Part shown: positions 9,286-21,164 of the stretch, in pieces
Numbering within the stretch: the first letter of the stretch is position 1
How the letters are laid out: the number at the start of each line of letters is the position of its first letter
NCBI GenBank assembly: GCA_037157565.1
Contig: JAZHRO010000063.1
Span: forward strand, 8,476,001-8,540,000
Source of the DNA: Thalassia testudinum
Lineage: Eukaryota; Streptophyta; Magnoliopsida; Alismatales; Hydrocharitaceae
Length of the DNA stretch: 64,000 nucleotides
Reading direction: 5' to 3'
Position numbers and translations under genes: made by a program
The notes under the pieces: generated by a model
Databases searched by the model: none
Told to the model about the DNA's origin: nothing
What the model saw: the letters and a program-made list of their open reading frames with translations, nothing else

Positions 9286-9290
9286 GCAAC
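9286..9290. other. Target-site duplication of Ath-2 (left copy)
   Basis: GCAAC here and again at 22527-22531 flanks Ath-2 exactly. This proves the two LTRs at 9291 and 20282 belong to one insertion. Confidence 0.9.
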
Positions 9291-10173
9291 CAATATGGAT
9301 CTTACACGGTTTGTAAAACACATCATTATAATGCATAAAATCGATCAACTCTTAAATTTATAAAACCTAAATAGGGAAGTATCTAGGGTCATCTAAGGAG
9401 GCAATATGTTTGCAAAATTACGTCTCTTGCTTGGAAATGAAAATTACCTTTCTTTTTGGTATATTTGAATATGTAATTTTTATGGTTTTCAAGTAAAGAG
9501 GCAATCGCGAATTTGTTGGCGGAAAAAAAAAACTAATGAACCTAATGCCTAGGTGACACAAAATGGCCTCTTTCTAAGCTCACCCTAGGCACGTGGAGGC
9601 ATAGGGTAATTGGAGGGAGGGAGTGTAAGTTCACAAAGAAAAAGAAATAAAACTAGAATTACTACAAGAATTTAAAGAAGGGAAAATTTTTTTTACTAAA
9701 GGAAATTATTTTCTACAAGTAGAGGAATGCTTCTACTAGAATTTGAAAGACAACAAAAATAAAAACAAATCCATTAGATGATGATGCTGGTGAAGAAGAT
9801 GAAGGTCTTCTTGCTTCAAGCCTAGTTGCTCTTTGGCTTGAAAAGAAGGTCTCCTTCTTCTCCTTCCTTGCTATGCACCTTCAAGATGGTGTCCTCCAAG
9901 GCAAGCCCTAGAGGGGGCATGCCTTGGCTCCTCAAAGGGTGGACGTCCACTCTAGAATCTCCTCCAATGCCTGGCCATCAACCTTGATAAGAATTTTCTC
10001 CTCCTCTTGGCTTGGCACAAGGAGAAGAATGGTGAGGAAGAAGGCACCAAGGAGCCAAGGGATAGCCTCCTTAATCTTCTTCCTTCCTTCTTATTCTTGC
10101 CTATGGATTATAGGTGCGCATAGGGTGGAATTAAACTAAGGGAGGATGGGGAAAAATGGTGGTGGTTAAGGGT

Positions 10174-10182
10174 CTTTTTATA
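10174..10182 (-). promoter_or_regulatory. TATA box in Ath-2 3' LTR
   Basis: The minus strand reads TATAAAAAG. The same sequence lies at 21165-21173 in the 5' LTR, and a TATAAATA at 61162 in Ath-7 is at the equivalent place. Confidence 0.6.
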
Positions 10183-10619
10183 GAGTAGGATGGAGGGTAT
10201 AGGTGGATTTTGGAATGGAAGGATAGGATGGGATTTAAGGGTAGTTAGTAGATCCTAGGGCTAGGATTAGTTGGCACCAATTGAATGGTCACATGGGGGC
10301 TAGTTATGGTGGTGGTGTCCCTTAAAGTTGGCACCAAAATGGGCTTCTAGAAGGGTGCTTAGGTGGCACCAAGGTAGGGTTCTAGAAGGGGGGTATGTGG
10401 ATGGTGGATGTGGCTTGGAGGGGGTAGGTGTAGGGTGTAGATGGGAGGTCATTTTGGTGCCAAAAGGAGGGGGTTCTGGAAGGGTTAGTTGGCACCAAAA
10501 TGGGTGTCTCTTGGTGGTGGTTGAGGGGTGAAAGGGTGTCTAGGTGGTGGTGCCAACTTGGAGTAGGGTGGAGCCAGCTTAGGTGGCCTTAGGTAGGGTT
10601 TAGTTTGTGGAGCTAATTA

Positions 10620-11310
10620 AGTAGGGTTTTAGGGTATTGGATTGCCAAGGGAGCTAGAGCCTAGCTAAGCTAAGCTATCTTAGCTAGTAGGGAGTAGAGG
10701 AGGAGGCAATTGGAGCTAGGGTTTGAGAAGAGGAGCTGGACAGGAGAAGTCTGGAGCTAAACTAGAGTTGGAAGCTGCTGAAGAGGGTGGCATGGAACTA
10801 TTTTAGTTGGCTTAGCTTGCTAGTTCCTTGCTAACTGCTAGGCCAAGCTAAAGCAAGCTGGCTTCTACTAAAAGGAACTGAGGTGAGCTGGGTCTGATGC
10901 TCCTGGGGAGGACCTAGCTAGTTGAGGTAGCTATGGTAGCTTAGCTCAACTAAGCTGAGTCCCCAGCAGCTAGACTTGAGATTCCTGAGCTAAGATGAGG
11001 TCATCTTTAGCTTCCTGGAGTTGAGTGGAGCTAGATGTAGCTAGTCCAGAGCTAAGGTAAATTCCAGTCAACTCAGCTGAGCTAGCTGGAGCTCCCAGTG
11101 AACTAATGGGGGCTGAGATGACCTAGACTTAGCTATGTTGAGCTGGATTTGAGCTAACTTGAGCTAAGGTAAGCTAAGATTAGCTCTCTTGAGTTGTCAT
11201 TCAGCTGAGATGAGCTGAATGGAGCTAGGATGAGCTAACCCTAGTTCAAGTGAGCTGGATTCCAGCTATGGTGAGCTCGATCAAGCTGAGTTCTACCTGG
11301 TTTGAGCTTC
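10620..11310. repeat. AGCT array with 10-bp period (Ath-2 3' LTR)
   Basis: About 700 bp of degenerate decamers of the form TGAGCTNNNN. In one stretch AGCT starts at 11162, 11172, 11182, 11203, 11213, 11223 and 11233, with AGTT at 11192. AGCT is itself a palindrome. The array lies upstream of the TATA box in LTR orientation. Ordinary low-complexity slippage could make it, but the period equals one helical turn. Confidence 0.85.
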
Positions 11311-11530
11311 TCCTTCACCAATTTCCTTCCTTAGTGCTAGGGTTGTTGGGATAAGATAATCTGTTTATCCCTAACACTCACAAAAATATACCAAAAACAC
11401 AATAAAAAATGCAATGCATGCCTAACCTAGTTGATGTCTAAATGCAACCGAAAAATCCATTTGCAGAGCAAAATCCTAAGAGCTAGGTTTGTTTTAATGC
11501 ATAAGAATGATGATAAACTGGCGTTTATCA

Positions 11531-12942
11531 CACCCCCATGCTTATCTTTTGCTAGTCTCTTAGCAAAACTTTAATTTTTACAAAATGGATATTTTGGGGA
11601 AATCTAATTTTTTTTTACTTTTGAGGAGAAAGAGATTATGGGACCTTGGTTGATCTATACACGGGAGGTATGGGATTTGCTAAAGATAACAATCAGGATT
11701 GTTTACGAATCCAGAAATTAGAAGAATCAGGATCAATATATCCTCCAACAAAATCACAGATTAACCCTTTGTTAATTCAGATGACTTGAAATTTTTATAT
11801 TTAGGATTTTTATGGCTCTTGAATCTGATTCAATACTTGCAAAAACCTTTAAAACCTTGTGTCTATGCTTGTGGAAAGCCAACATTTATAAGGGCATGTT
11901 TTTGGTTTAAAACTTTTTTTTTCTCTCCCCCATGCTTATTTTTATCTTAGTCTTACAACAGATGTGTTGGGATCATCATTCCCGTTACCAATCCTCAAGG
12001 GGGCTATGGCACCAGTACTTCGAAATAACACTATCCATGACATCACCCAGGAGCTCACAACCCCAAAACACAATGCAGTGTAAGGGGGCACTCCAAGCAA
12101 ACCTAAGCTCTTGCTCCAACACTACAGGTAGAGCACCGTCCAAGACACTTGAGCTGCAAAAATGCGCTGTAATGCTCCATCTAAAGATATGTAATATAGA
12201 TATAGAGTAGCGCCGAGGCAGTAACATGTTGACATCGCATCCTCAAATGAGGCATTTTTCTCCTTCTTGACGGTGGGAACTCAAACCAATGATTTGCTTT
12301 AGACTTTTACTAAGGCCAAATAAGGGGGTTTTTGCAATTTTTAGTTGTTTTTTAGGTGTTGCTTGTGTGTGAAATTTGACACAAGAAGTTTTGCATGAAA
12401 TGCAAGTTTTTGAATCAGAAACTAAGCCAGGTACTTTTCATATTACAAAAGAGGATCAAGTCACTTGAACTATCATGAGTTCAGGTAGAATTTTAGAGAA
12501 GGATATCTGATCTAGTCTAAAGATAGACCCTGAAATTCTAATGATCATATCCATATCCTTATCCCTAGTTTGTTAAAGATAAAATCCCCTTGTACCAAAA
12601 GTGAATTTTCAACCTTAGTCTTGATTTCAAAATTTTCCTCAAAAAGTTTTCAACATTTTTATTTTTATATTTTATTTTTTTGGAATGCATGTAGAAACAA
12701 GAAAATGACAAAAGAAAAATGCATGTTTTTATGTTTTGAAAATCCTAAATCGATCATCAAAATTTTAAAAACACCCCCCTATGCTTAAGATATGCAATGT
12801 CCTCATGCATTAGGTGGGAGAAGGGATCATCTTATTGAAAGGCGGTCAAGTTTTGGATGGTCAAAACCTAGAAAAGGAAAGGGAAAAAGAAAGCAGGAAA
12901 AATGATGGGTTACCTCCTATCTAGTGATATCTTTTACGCCAT
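11531..12942 (-). other. 3' non-coding region and PPT of Ath-2
   Basis: The PPT is 11531-11541 (GCATGGGGGTG on the minus strand), beside the LTR end. The internal purine-like motif with its CAATGT/ATGAGGACATTG partner is at 12769-12806. A single copy of the ATGG..TAGTGTTATTTCGAAGT unit (about 12010-12045) resembles the repeats in Ath-6. No coding is seen and no RT remnant is detectable. Confidence 0.65.
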
Positions 12943-13874
12943 TCAGTTGAGCATGAAGATATACATAGAAGGCGGTAAATCATGTAAGTAGTTGGACACT
13001 TGGATGCCTATAAAAAACTTTGTCTTCTTCTGGATCCCTAGAAATTTGAATGGAAGAAAAATAGGGATCGAAATTTGATTGAAAATAATGTGGCTCGAGT
13101 CTGGCCAAGGTTTTAATTCAGGAAGAATGCCATACTCGGGTGGGTCTGGTGGCAGGTCCATTAGAAAGGGTTTGGGGAAAGAATGATGAAGGGTGAGTGA
13201 AGTTAGTGTGGAAGGGTGGGGGGAGAGAATAGTAGGTGGGTTAGGGGAATGATCAGGGGGGTTATCAAGAATAGATTGTGGAACACTAGTCTCCAAATCA
13301 AAGATTTCGTCGACCACTGATTTTGAGTCAGATTCCTCAAAAAATTTATGGTCGGGAAGGGTATCTACCAACATAGTCTCCACCAAATTTGAAATTTCTG
13401 TATCTGAGTTCTCAAAAAAATTATCATCATGGAATCTCCTGGAGGATTTAAAAATATCAAGAGTGATAGTTTGGCCAATGTAGGTGATATCCATTTTTCC
13501 TGTGTGGCAATTGATATTTGCCTTTGTAGTAGCCAAAAAGGGTTATCCAAGGATTATTGGGGCATTCATTAAAGATTCGAGTACCTCAATGTCAAGGACC
13601 AGAAAGTCTGTAGGGAAGACACAATTCTGTACCTTGACTAAAACATCCTTGACAATCCCACGAGATTTGTTTGTAGATCGGTCGGCTAATTGAAGGTTAA
13701 GCTCAACAGGTTTTAGTTCACCGATCCAAAACTCTTCAAATAAAATCGTGGGAATGATATTAACTAAGGCAGCAAGATCAAGGAGGGCGCGATCAAAAGT
13801 AGTATCATCAATAATAACTAAAATTAATGGCACCCCTGGATCTTTCATCTTAGGAGGCAGCTTGCTCTGTATGA
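12943..13874 (-). pseudogene. Athila-type protease of Ath-2 with altered active site
   Basis: Two open segments in one frame (13848-13543 and 13536-12943) are separated by a single TAA. The active-site stretch reads ALLDLAALVNIIP: the expected Asp-Leu-Gly-Ala has Ala in place of Gly, so it is probably inactive. ELNLQLADRS, KDVLVKV and NAPIILG follow, then past the stop a FLATTKANINCH segment and an acidic, Ser/Pro-rich extension of about 150 residues. No RT follows. The upstream end is cut from gag by the solo LTR at 13880. Confidence 0.82.
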
Positions 13875-13931
13875 CAGAGTGTTACGAACGCACTCCAAGA
13901 CATTTTTTTAAGATGTCTGGGAGGTGGCCCA

Positions 13932-14775
13932 GACGTCTGGCCAGACGTCTGGAACCCCTTCCAGACGTCTGGGATCTATTTTCGGTGGCACGCGGGGCTG
14001 CGTCTGGCCAGACCCGCAACCGCCTTCCTCTCTTTTTCCCTCTTCCTCCTGCAGGCGCAGGCTGAGCCCCTCTGTCTCGCACTCTCTCTCTCCCCGCACG
14101 GCTTTAAAAAGCCACGCCCTCTTCCTCACTCTCATCACCTCCGCTCCCTTCCTCTTCTCCTTCCAGCCGGTGAGCGAGTGAGAGCGCGAGCGAGCGGCGA
14201 CAACGACAGCCGCGGTTAGTGCGGGAGGAGGTGTTGCGCGAGGGAGGAGGCGCTCGGCCGAGAGGGCTTGAGCTTGCCGGGGCAATGAGAGCCGGTCGGC
14301 GGGGGCGCAGGGGGCACGGAGTGATGCGGGAGGTCTGCTGCAGCTCGAGCAGCAGGCGGACGAGGCGTGGGGCGGCCGTGCGTCGCGGGCGGTGGGCAAG
14401 TAGCGCTCTGGTTTTGGAAGTTTTTCCAGAATCAGACGTCTGGTCTTCCAACCAGACGATGGTTAAGACGTCTGAAGGACTATCCAGACGTCTGGCAAGT
14501 AAGTTATTTTTCGTCCTTCTTCCTTTTCTACGACCGTCCATACTGATAACGATGAGTGGGTACGTGCAGGTTTTGAGGTTCGCATCCAACGCGAATCAGA
14601 TGTCTGGCAGCGGTGCCAGACGACTGGAGGAGCTTCCAAATGTTTGGGGTGACCATCGGACGTCTGGGAACTAGGCCAGACGCCCCTGCAGGCTTCTGGA
14701 TGTCTGAGAGACTACGCAGGACAAGGTACCATCTGATCCCCATTTTTAAGACGTCTGGAAGAAGTTCCAGATGTC
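13932..14775. repeat. CCAGACGTCTGG palindromes with 20-bp spacing in the solo LTR
   Basis: Intact GACGTC starts at 13932, 13944, 13964, 14435, 14467, 14487, 14659 and 14750. Partners at exactly 20 bp are intact (13944/13964, 14467/14487) or decayed: GACGAT 14455; GATGTC 14599 with GACGAC 14619; GACGCC 14679; GATGTC 14699; GATGTC 14770. The repeated unit is a 12-bp palindrome, 8 bp of variable spacer, and the palindrome again. Confidence 0.88.
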
Positions 14776-15069
14776 TGATTTTGCACTATTTCATCGTTTT
14801 CGACCCGTTTAGGGCCCGTTCGGAGTTCGTTTTCCGCGTTTCGAGTTGCGTCCTTTTCGAAATAAAATCCTCTACCCGTCTATAGTGATTAGATACTATT
14901 TTGAGAAACTCCTTGTGTTTGATCCTTGTGATAGGACCCCGTTCCATTGTAGTCTCGGGGGTTGCGGAGGCACGCGGGATTCCCGACCACGCCCCCAGTA
15001 CTCCTGTTGTAACTGATAGAGTGGCTTTTAAGTTTATTAGTATAATCTGTTAAATTATGGAACCATAAA

Positions 15070-15224
15070 TAGAACCTAGGACATTGCATGAATCCTAGGA
15101 ATGAGAAACTAGAATGAATGGTAGATCCTAGGGTGTTGCATGAATCCTAGGGCTGGAAAACTAGATTGTATGATAGATCCTAGGGTATGGCATGAATCCT
15201 AGGATGGGAAAACTAGTGGAATAT
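15070..15224. repeat. Three tandem copies of a 52-bp unit with CCTAGG
   Basis: Copies start near 15070, 15122 and 15174. Each holds GATCCTAGG-like sequence, GCATGAATCCTAGG and GAAAACTAG. The copies differ at several positions. The repeat lies in the downstream half of the solo LTR. Confidence 0.8.
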
Positions 15225-16578
15225 ACGAATACTGCAGTCTTGGAAAAATGGAAAGGAACAAATAGCTGCTTGTAAATTGATTTAACAGCTGCCTGTTATG
15301 AATAAATACACGTGATTGAGAACATGGATCGTAAGAACGTGAAACTGGAAAGTGAAACCTAGATGTTCTGAGTTAAAAGAGCTGGAACCCTACGGGGAAT
15401 TAGGAGTGGATCTCCTGGAAAGAGAAAGGAATGGATCTGAGAAAGAAAGACGTGGTAGTGTGCTGTCTCTTGGGTACATGGTACCAAGGGAAGTACCTGT
15501 TACCTATTTAGTGCAGAGCGGAGCCAGCCGCCCCAGGGACCCGGGGTTAGGTCTGGCCATTTTGTACCGACTGGCTGACCCTCGTGTATGCAGTACCGAG
15601 GAGAGCTACTAGTGCAGGGCGAGTACTAGCTACCCCACGGGCCTCGGGGTTCTGCTAGCTCACCTACACCGACTTGTTAGTACCACTTGGCAAACCAGGG
15701 TAGTCAGGCGAGGGTGCACGGACTGTGGAGGGGCAAGGCCCCTATTTGGTTACTATGGAGGGGTTGGACCCCTGTTACTGAGAGGGCTCTGCCCTGTACT
15801 GGTTCCATGCTGTGCTTTGGGTGCACCTGTTAACGGAAATGACTGACCGCGTGCTAGTGCGGGTTAGCTACCTGTGCATTTATCGCATGTGCCGTAGTCA
15901 CCGTTACGTCTGTCCGTGACCTTGGGGTGGTTGACTGAGATTAGGATCACCACGAGGGACTCTCCCGGCCAGGAGAACACCACGTGCTACTTCTACTGTT
16001 CGGAAAAGACTGCAATCAAGATCGTTCCCACGAGGAACATTCGAGATCAAGTGAAGGATCTGAGAAATAGATAAATTGTGAAACAATAGAAAGACGTAAA
16101 TAAAGGAAGAAAGAAAATAAAACAGCTACTGTACACCTTACTGCTTCTTTAGTTTAACTGCCACTCTACTCAGCGTTTCGCTGACGTGTTACACTCGTTA
16201 CTTTTCAAGACCAGGTGTTGAGCAGCCAGGGTCAGTGGCTGTAGAGGACATTGGGCTGAGTAGGGTCCAGTAGAGTTACCACTGCTCTTTTGTGCCCTTT
16301 TTGTTTCCACTGTAGTGAGTAGTTTTTGTTACTCTCTGTACTTTTCTTTACTCGTAGTTCTTGTTATGTTAAATGTTGTTCTACTGTTGTGGTGGTACAT
16401 GCTATAGTAGTTCTTTTTCTTACTGCTGTATTTTGTTACTGCTAGTTATACTTCATGTTGAATGTGGTTTATTTTACTGCTCTTTTGGTTACTTCCTTGT
16501 TGGACGACTAGGTCTTGGGATTAGTCGAGTCGGTCCGATCCTCGTGTCTCGTAGGGACTCGGGAATCAGGTCGTTACA

Positions 16579-18599
16579 CAGAGCTTACCATCTTTGAAAG
16601 ATGTACCTGTCCTAGGTTTTTGGCCTGCCTTTTCAAAGTACAGATCTCCTTCAAAAATTTGGCATAGGCAGGTATATACTTGATTGCATCTAGGAGAGGG
16701 ATATTGATTCGAACTTGCCCGAATAGATCCATGAGTTCTTCTATGGTGGGCTCAAATTTCTTTTTTTGATTGGTGGTGGGGTGGAGAGCTTGTGGAAAAG
16801 GAATAGGAGTTGTGTCCGGAGATTTTTGTGTTTCTTTTTTTTTCCTGATGTGAGAGTGGAGAGTCAATTTGCACAGGGATGGAGATTTCACCAGGTTTTT
16901 GTGAAGGTCTGGGATCAGTGGTGGTTTTCCCACTCCTTAACGTAACTGCATGTGTAGTCGGATTATTATTTGGAGGAGGTGAGGGGACCTATTGTTGTGG
17001 AAACCTAGGAGGCTGCTGAGGTGGTGGATTAGTAGTAGGCTGATTTGAGTAGTTTGGATTTCTACCTGGGTACTGGTTCCTTTGGTGATTAGGGTTTGGC
17101 ATGGGTTGGGAGGACAAATGCCTTGCAGGTCTTTGAGTTGGAGTAACCACAATCTGACTATTCAGATTTGTGATAGTGCGGGTTACTTCTGTCATCTTAG
17201 TTTGCATTTTTTACAGGGTTCTCATCATTTGGGCATTGATGTCTTGTTGGGATAGCCTAGGATGAAAGGTCAATTTTGACCCATACCCACTAAATTTATT
17301 TGAAGGTTGGGGAGGAACCGGGTTGTTCCAAGAGTGGTTTGTGTAATTCTTCCAATTGGAAGAATTTCTATATTGCTCCTGGAGGGTAGAAATGTTTTCA
17401 GTAGGGCTAGAGTTTGGATAATTGTAATTCCCTAGTGAATCATAAAAGGCCTCAGGGTATTGATGATAATCAGCAGAAATAATGTTCAGATTGTGCAAGT
17501 TCTCTCTCCGAGGAGTGTTAAGGTGGGTGAGATGTGGAATATGTGGAGCTTGGGTTGGTGTGGCAAGTCTTTCCTCAATTTTCTTTTAATTTATTTGCAT
17601 CTGGTCGAGTTTTCAGGCGATCATTTGAAGATCGTCCTGGGTGACCAGGATAGATTGAGTGCCTATTTCATGAACACTGAACTGTGGGTTTGAAGTTATG
17701 CAAAATGCATTCATGGAAGCTTGATTAAATGAGTTTTCACTCATTTCTTCAAAAAGGTCATAGGCACTCTCAGCATCCTTATTCAAGAAGTTGCCGTCAC
17801 ACTAGGAGTCGACGAAATGTCGAATTTGATCATCTAATCTATGATAGAAGATCTTCACGAGCTACCATAAAGGAATCTCATGGTGCGGGCAACTTCTTAG
17901 GAGATCTTGAAATCTTTCCCAAGAATCATGAAAAGTCCTACCAGATTTTTGTTGAAAGGTCGTAATAGATCTTCACAGGGAATTAGTATGACCTATGGGA
18001 AAGAATTTCTTGAGGAAGGTGCTCTTGAGCTGAGGCCATGTGATGATGGGTCGGCCAATGGTTTTGAACCAATAAGCGGTCTTATCTTTAAGAGATAATG
18101 TTAATAGCTGCATCAGCCAAATGTCTTCTTGCACATTCCTGGATCGAGTTGTTTGTGCAAGAAGAGTGAGTTCTTCAAGGTGGCTGAACGGGTCTTCCCT
18201 AGGAAGGCCATGGAGATGCTTAATTAAATTTAGAACCGCCGGCTTGATCTTGAAGTCCCCTTCAGGTATGACCACCCCTAGTCATTCCTCGTAATAGGAA
18301 GGATCATAAAAATCTTTTAGAGGAACGACAAGCTACTGATAGGGTGGTGGGTTTGGCCTTTGGTTGGCTAGGTTTTAGATATTCCTAATCAACACTTATT
18401 GATTGGCATTAAGTTGAGCAATCTGCTCAACCATCTGGGGGGCTTGATGTTGTGATTGAGGCAAATCAGCATTAGGAAGCTCCAAATGTGGGAAGTCAAA
18501 GGTGGCGGGGTTTTGGGTAGAAGGGTCAGAATTGGGATTAGAAGTGGGATTAGAGGTGGAAGTGGAAGGGTTAATGGACCTGTTTTGTTGATTTTCCAT
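16579..18599 (-). pseudogene. Athila-type gag of Ath-2
   Basis: Starts at the ATG at 18599 (MENQQNRS); Ath-7 has the same start (MENQNRSS), which supports it. The N-terminus is Asn/Pro/Ser-rich and hydrophilic. The Retrotrans_gag capsid domain is at 18275-17973 (HLEELTLL; LSLKDKTAYWF; TFLKKFFPIG). A C-terminal Asn/Gln/Pro-rich part (17498-16940) and the linker before protease (INIPLLDAIKYIPAYAKFLK, near 16700) follow. Several stops and frame changes interrupt it, for example near 18300, 17900 and 16935. It ends at the solo LTR target site. Confidence 0.8.
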
Positions 18600-20256
18600 T
18601 TTTTATTAGAAGAAGATGGAAAAAGCGATCTTTTTTCTTGGGGGGCAAAATCAAATCGTGCCTTCAAGTGTGGATTTTGAGGCCGTCGCCCATGCGTTAA
18701 AGGGAAGAATGGGAGGGGAGGAAAAGAGATGGAGATGAGATAAAGTGTGCAATCAATCAAAAAAAAATTCTAGACCTAACTTAAATGTGACTCCCTAAAA
18801 TTTAACCTAAGACTTGATCTACCTAGGAAATAAGAAATCAATAGTAAATACCCGTTCTATCAACATATCTGGCCAAGTTGCATAAGGGGAGGGTTGGGTC
18901 CAAGCATATCCCAAAAAAATTCCCAGGGGCTTGTGTAAATTTGCACTTGGTCGTTTGACATGGCTCCTCAGCTGACACCAGATATAGATGACAGAATTGA
19001 TATTAATTAAAGAAAACTTAAGACCTAGATAGCAAGCCAATGTTGATGAAACCTTAGGAGTCAAATTGCTACAATTTTTTTATTAGGTCTAGGCAACTAT
19101 AGTGCACACGGGATGTGGAGGGCGTTGATTAGGGTATTGTCGTGTTATTTCAATTTTTAGTATGTGCAAGATTGGAAAGTGATTCCAATAGTAAACAAGT
19201 TGTCACACAATTTTAAATGAATTTCTGTATTTTAGGATTTGATTTAGGTTAATGTGTTTTAGGGTTTCCTTTTTAAGGCTTCAAACAAGTTTGAGACTCA
19301 ATCAAACAACAGGTTATATCAGTGAAGATCAATTTCCTTTAAGTTGTTGGTCTCTAAAAATGAAAAGAAAACCCTAATCACTTGAATCCTAATATAGAAA
19401 TTTTACCACCAATTAGTTTGTTTTTAGGCTTTCTATTTAAAGTAGTGGATCCAACAAATCAAACAACACAACTACATTATGGAAAATCAAACACAAATTC
19501 TAGAAAATATTTTTTTAAGATTTTAGGCATTTTTTTGGTATTTAAAAAAAAAATTCTTTATGCTGGTGTCAAAGTCCAGAAATGATACCTATGGGTATTT
19601 TGGACTTTTTAGTACCACCACCTGCCTCCAAAAATTTTGATGAATTTATATGAAGTGTCGAATTTCTCAAGGATTTCAGAAATCTAAATTTCACAAAAAT
19701 TGGATGAGTATAAAAATTCTTAAAATTCGCAGATAGTAGCAAAATAGGAAGATTAAAGGGTGTGACCCCTCTATAGTCCACAAATTTTTAAAAATTAAAT
19801 ACAAGTCCACTTAGTCTTAAATTTGTAACAAATGTTCCCAATTTGATTTTCAATTACTGGGTGAAATTTCAATATTTTTGGATGCCTGTGGTGTTGGGAA
19901 TTGATTTTTGACATTTGGACAGAAGTCTAGACCCGAAAATTAGAACACCAACACTTGAAGTGGAGTGGTGTTAATTAGTGTAAACAGGGAACAAACAGGT
20001 TTGAATTTGCACCACTCCAGTTAATTGAGACATTTAGAGTCCTAGAAGCCTAATTTAATATGTTTTGATAGTTTTTAAGGCTATGTGCGACTAGAAAGAG
20101 GAACCAACCTGAATTTTTGCGGGAAGACAAGGAATTGCAAGTTCTTCCTTCCAGAATCTCGCTTTCTTCCTGTAGTTCTTGCACACATGAGAGAGAGAAA
20201 GACAAGGGCATGGGATCCACTTATCAAGCAAGAGACTAAATGAATGCAAAGCCGTG
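18600..20256 (-). other. Leader between PBS and gag of Ath-2
   Basis: No coding. The part near gag (18770-19070) is closely matched in Ath-7 (58832-59120), including TCTAGACCTAACTTAAATGT. A C-rich GTTTGACA..GGC stretch near 18950 recurs at 59015. The rest is AT-rich. Long leaders like this are usual for Athila-type elements. Confidence 0.6.
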
Positions 20257-20276
20257 CCTCCCCAGTAACAGAGCCA
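20257..20276 (-). other. Primer-binding site of Ath-2
   Basis: The minus strand reads TGGCTCTGTTACTGGGGAGG, five bases from the LTR. It is a transition-decayed form of the TGGCGCCGTTGCCGGGGA type (tRNA-Asp) known from Athila. Compare Ath-3, Ath-4 and Ath-7. Confidence 0.8.
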
Positions 20277-21164
20277 AAAAGTGATACGGAATTTACGTGA
20301 TTTGTAATATACGTCGTTGTAACACGTAAAGCCGATCAACTCTTAAATTTATAAAACCTAGATATGGAAGTATCTAGGGTGTTCCAAGGAAGCAATATGT
20401 TTGCAAAAGTATGATTCTTGCTTGGAAATGGAAATCACCTTTCTTTTCGGTATTTTTGAATATGTAATTTTTATGGTTTTCAAGTAAAGGGGCAATTGCG
20501 AATTTGTTGGTGGAGAAAAAAACATAAAGAACCTAATGCATAGGTGACACAAAATGGCCACTCTCTAAGCTCACCCTAGGCACGTGGAGGCCTAGGGTAA
20601 TTGGAGGGAGGGAGTGTAAGTGCACAAAGAAAAAAGCAATAAACTAGAATTGCTACAAGAATTTAAAGAAGGCAAAAATTCTTTTACTAAAGGAAATTAT
20701 TTTCTACAAGTAGAGGAATGCTTCTACTAGAATTGGAAAGACAACAAAAACAAAAACAAATCCTTTAGATGATGATGCTGGTGAAGAGGATGAAGGTCTT
20801 CTTACTTTAAGCCTAGTTTCTTCTTGGCTTGAAAAGAAGGTCTCCTTCTTCTCCTTCCTTACTATGCTCCTCCAAGATGGTGTCCTCCAAGGCAAACCCT
20901 AGAGGGGGGCGTGCCTTGGCTCCTCCAAGGGTGGGTGTCCACCCTAGAATCTCCTCCAATTCCTGGCCATCCACCTTGATAAGAATTTTCTCCTCCTCTT
21001 AGCTTAGCACAAGGAGAAGAATGGTGAGGAAGAAGGCACCAAGGAGCCAAGGGATGGCCTCCTTAATCTTCTTGCTTCCTTCTTATTCTTGGTTGTGGAT
21101 TATAGGTGCTTATAGGGTGGAATTAAACTAAGGGAGGATGGGAAAAATGGTTGTGGTTAGGGGT

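Larger units (their letters stand above)
8851..9290 (+). repeat. 3' LTR of Ath-1, left part
   Basis: Starts TGATAAACACAC after the PPT. It contains a GATCCGGA..CGACAATCGCA stretch shared with the LTRs at 38260 and 39710, a long G-box palindrome and the hairpin at 9237-9258. Ath-2 interrupts it at GCAAC (9286-9290); it resumes at 22527. Confidence 0.8.
9291..11530 (-). repeat. 3' LTR of Ath-2
   Basis: 2240 bp, matching 20282-22526 along its length. The outer end reads CAATATGG where the other LTR has TGATACGG, and the terminal TG is lost by transitions. The inner end, TTTATCA, abuts the PPT. It carries a TATA box and the 10-bp-phased AGCT array. Confidence 0.92.
13880..16578 (+). mobile_element. 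Solo LTR, 2.7 kb, Tekay/Del-like, TSD CAGAG
   Basis: Starts TGTTACGA and ends TCGTTACA, near-inverted termini of the Del/Tekay type. CAGAG flanks it at 13875-13879 and 16579-16583, and interrupted gag-protease coding of Ath-2 continues on both sides. It contains no internal region, so it is an LTR left by unequal recombination or a very short derivative. Plus orientation is likely: a TTTAAAAA box near 14103 precedes a C/T-rich stretch. It is GC-rich around 14000-14400 and carries GACGTC arrays and a 52-bp tandem repeat. The long open frames near 13908-14674 look like by-products of base composition. Confidence 0.88.

Noticed and set aside
13908..14674. Long open frames on both strands, Arg/Pro-rich
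   Set aside because: They lie in the GC-rich part of a solo LTR, overlap each other on both strands and follow the CCAGACGTCTGG repeats. No domain is recognisable; open frames follow from base composition.
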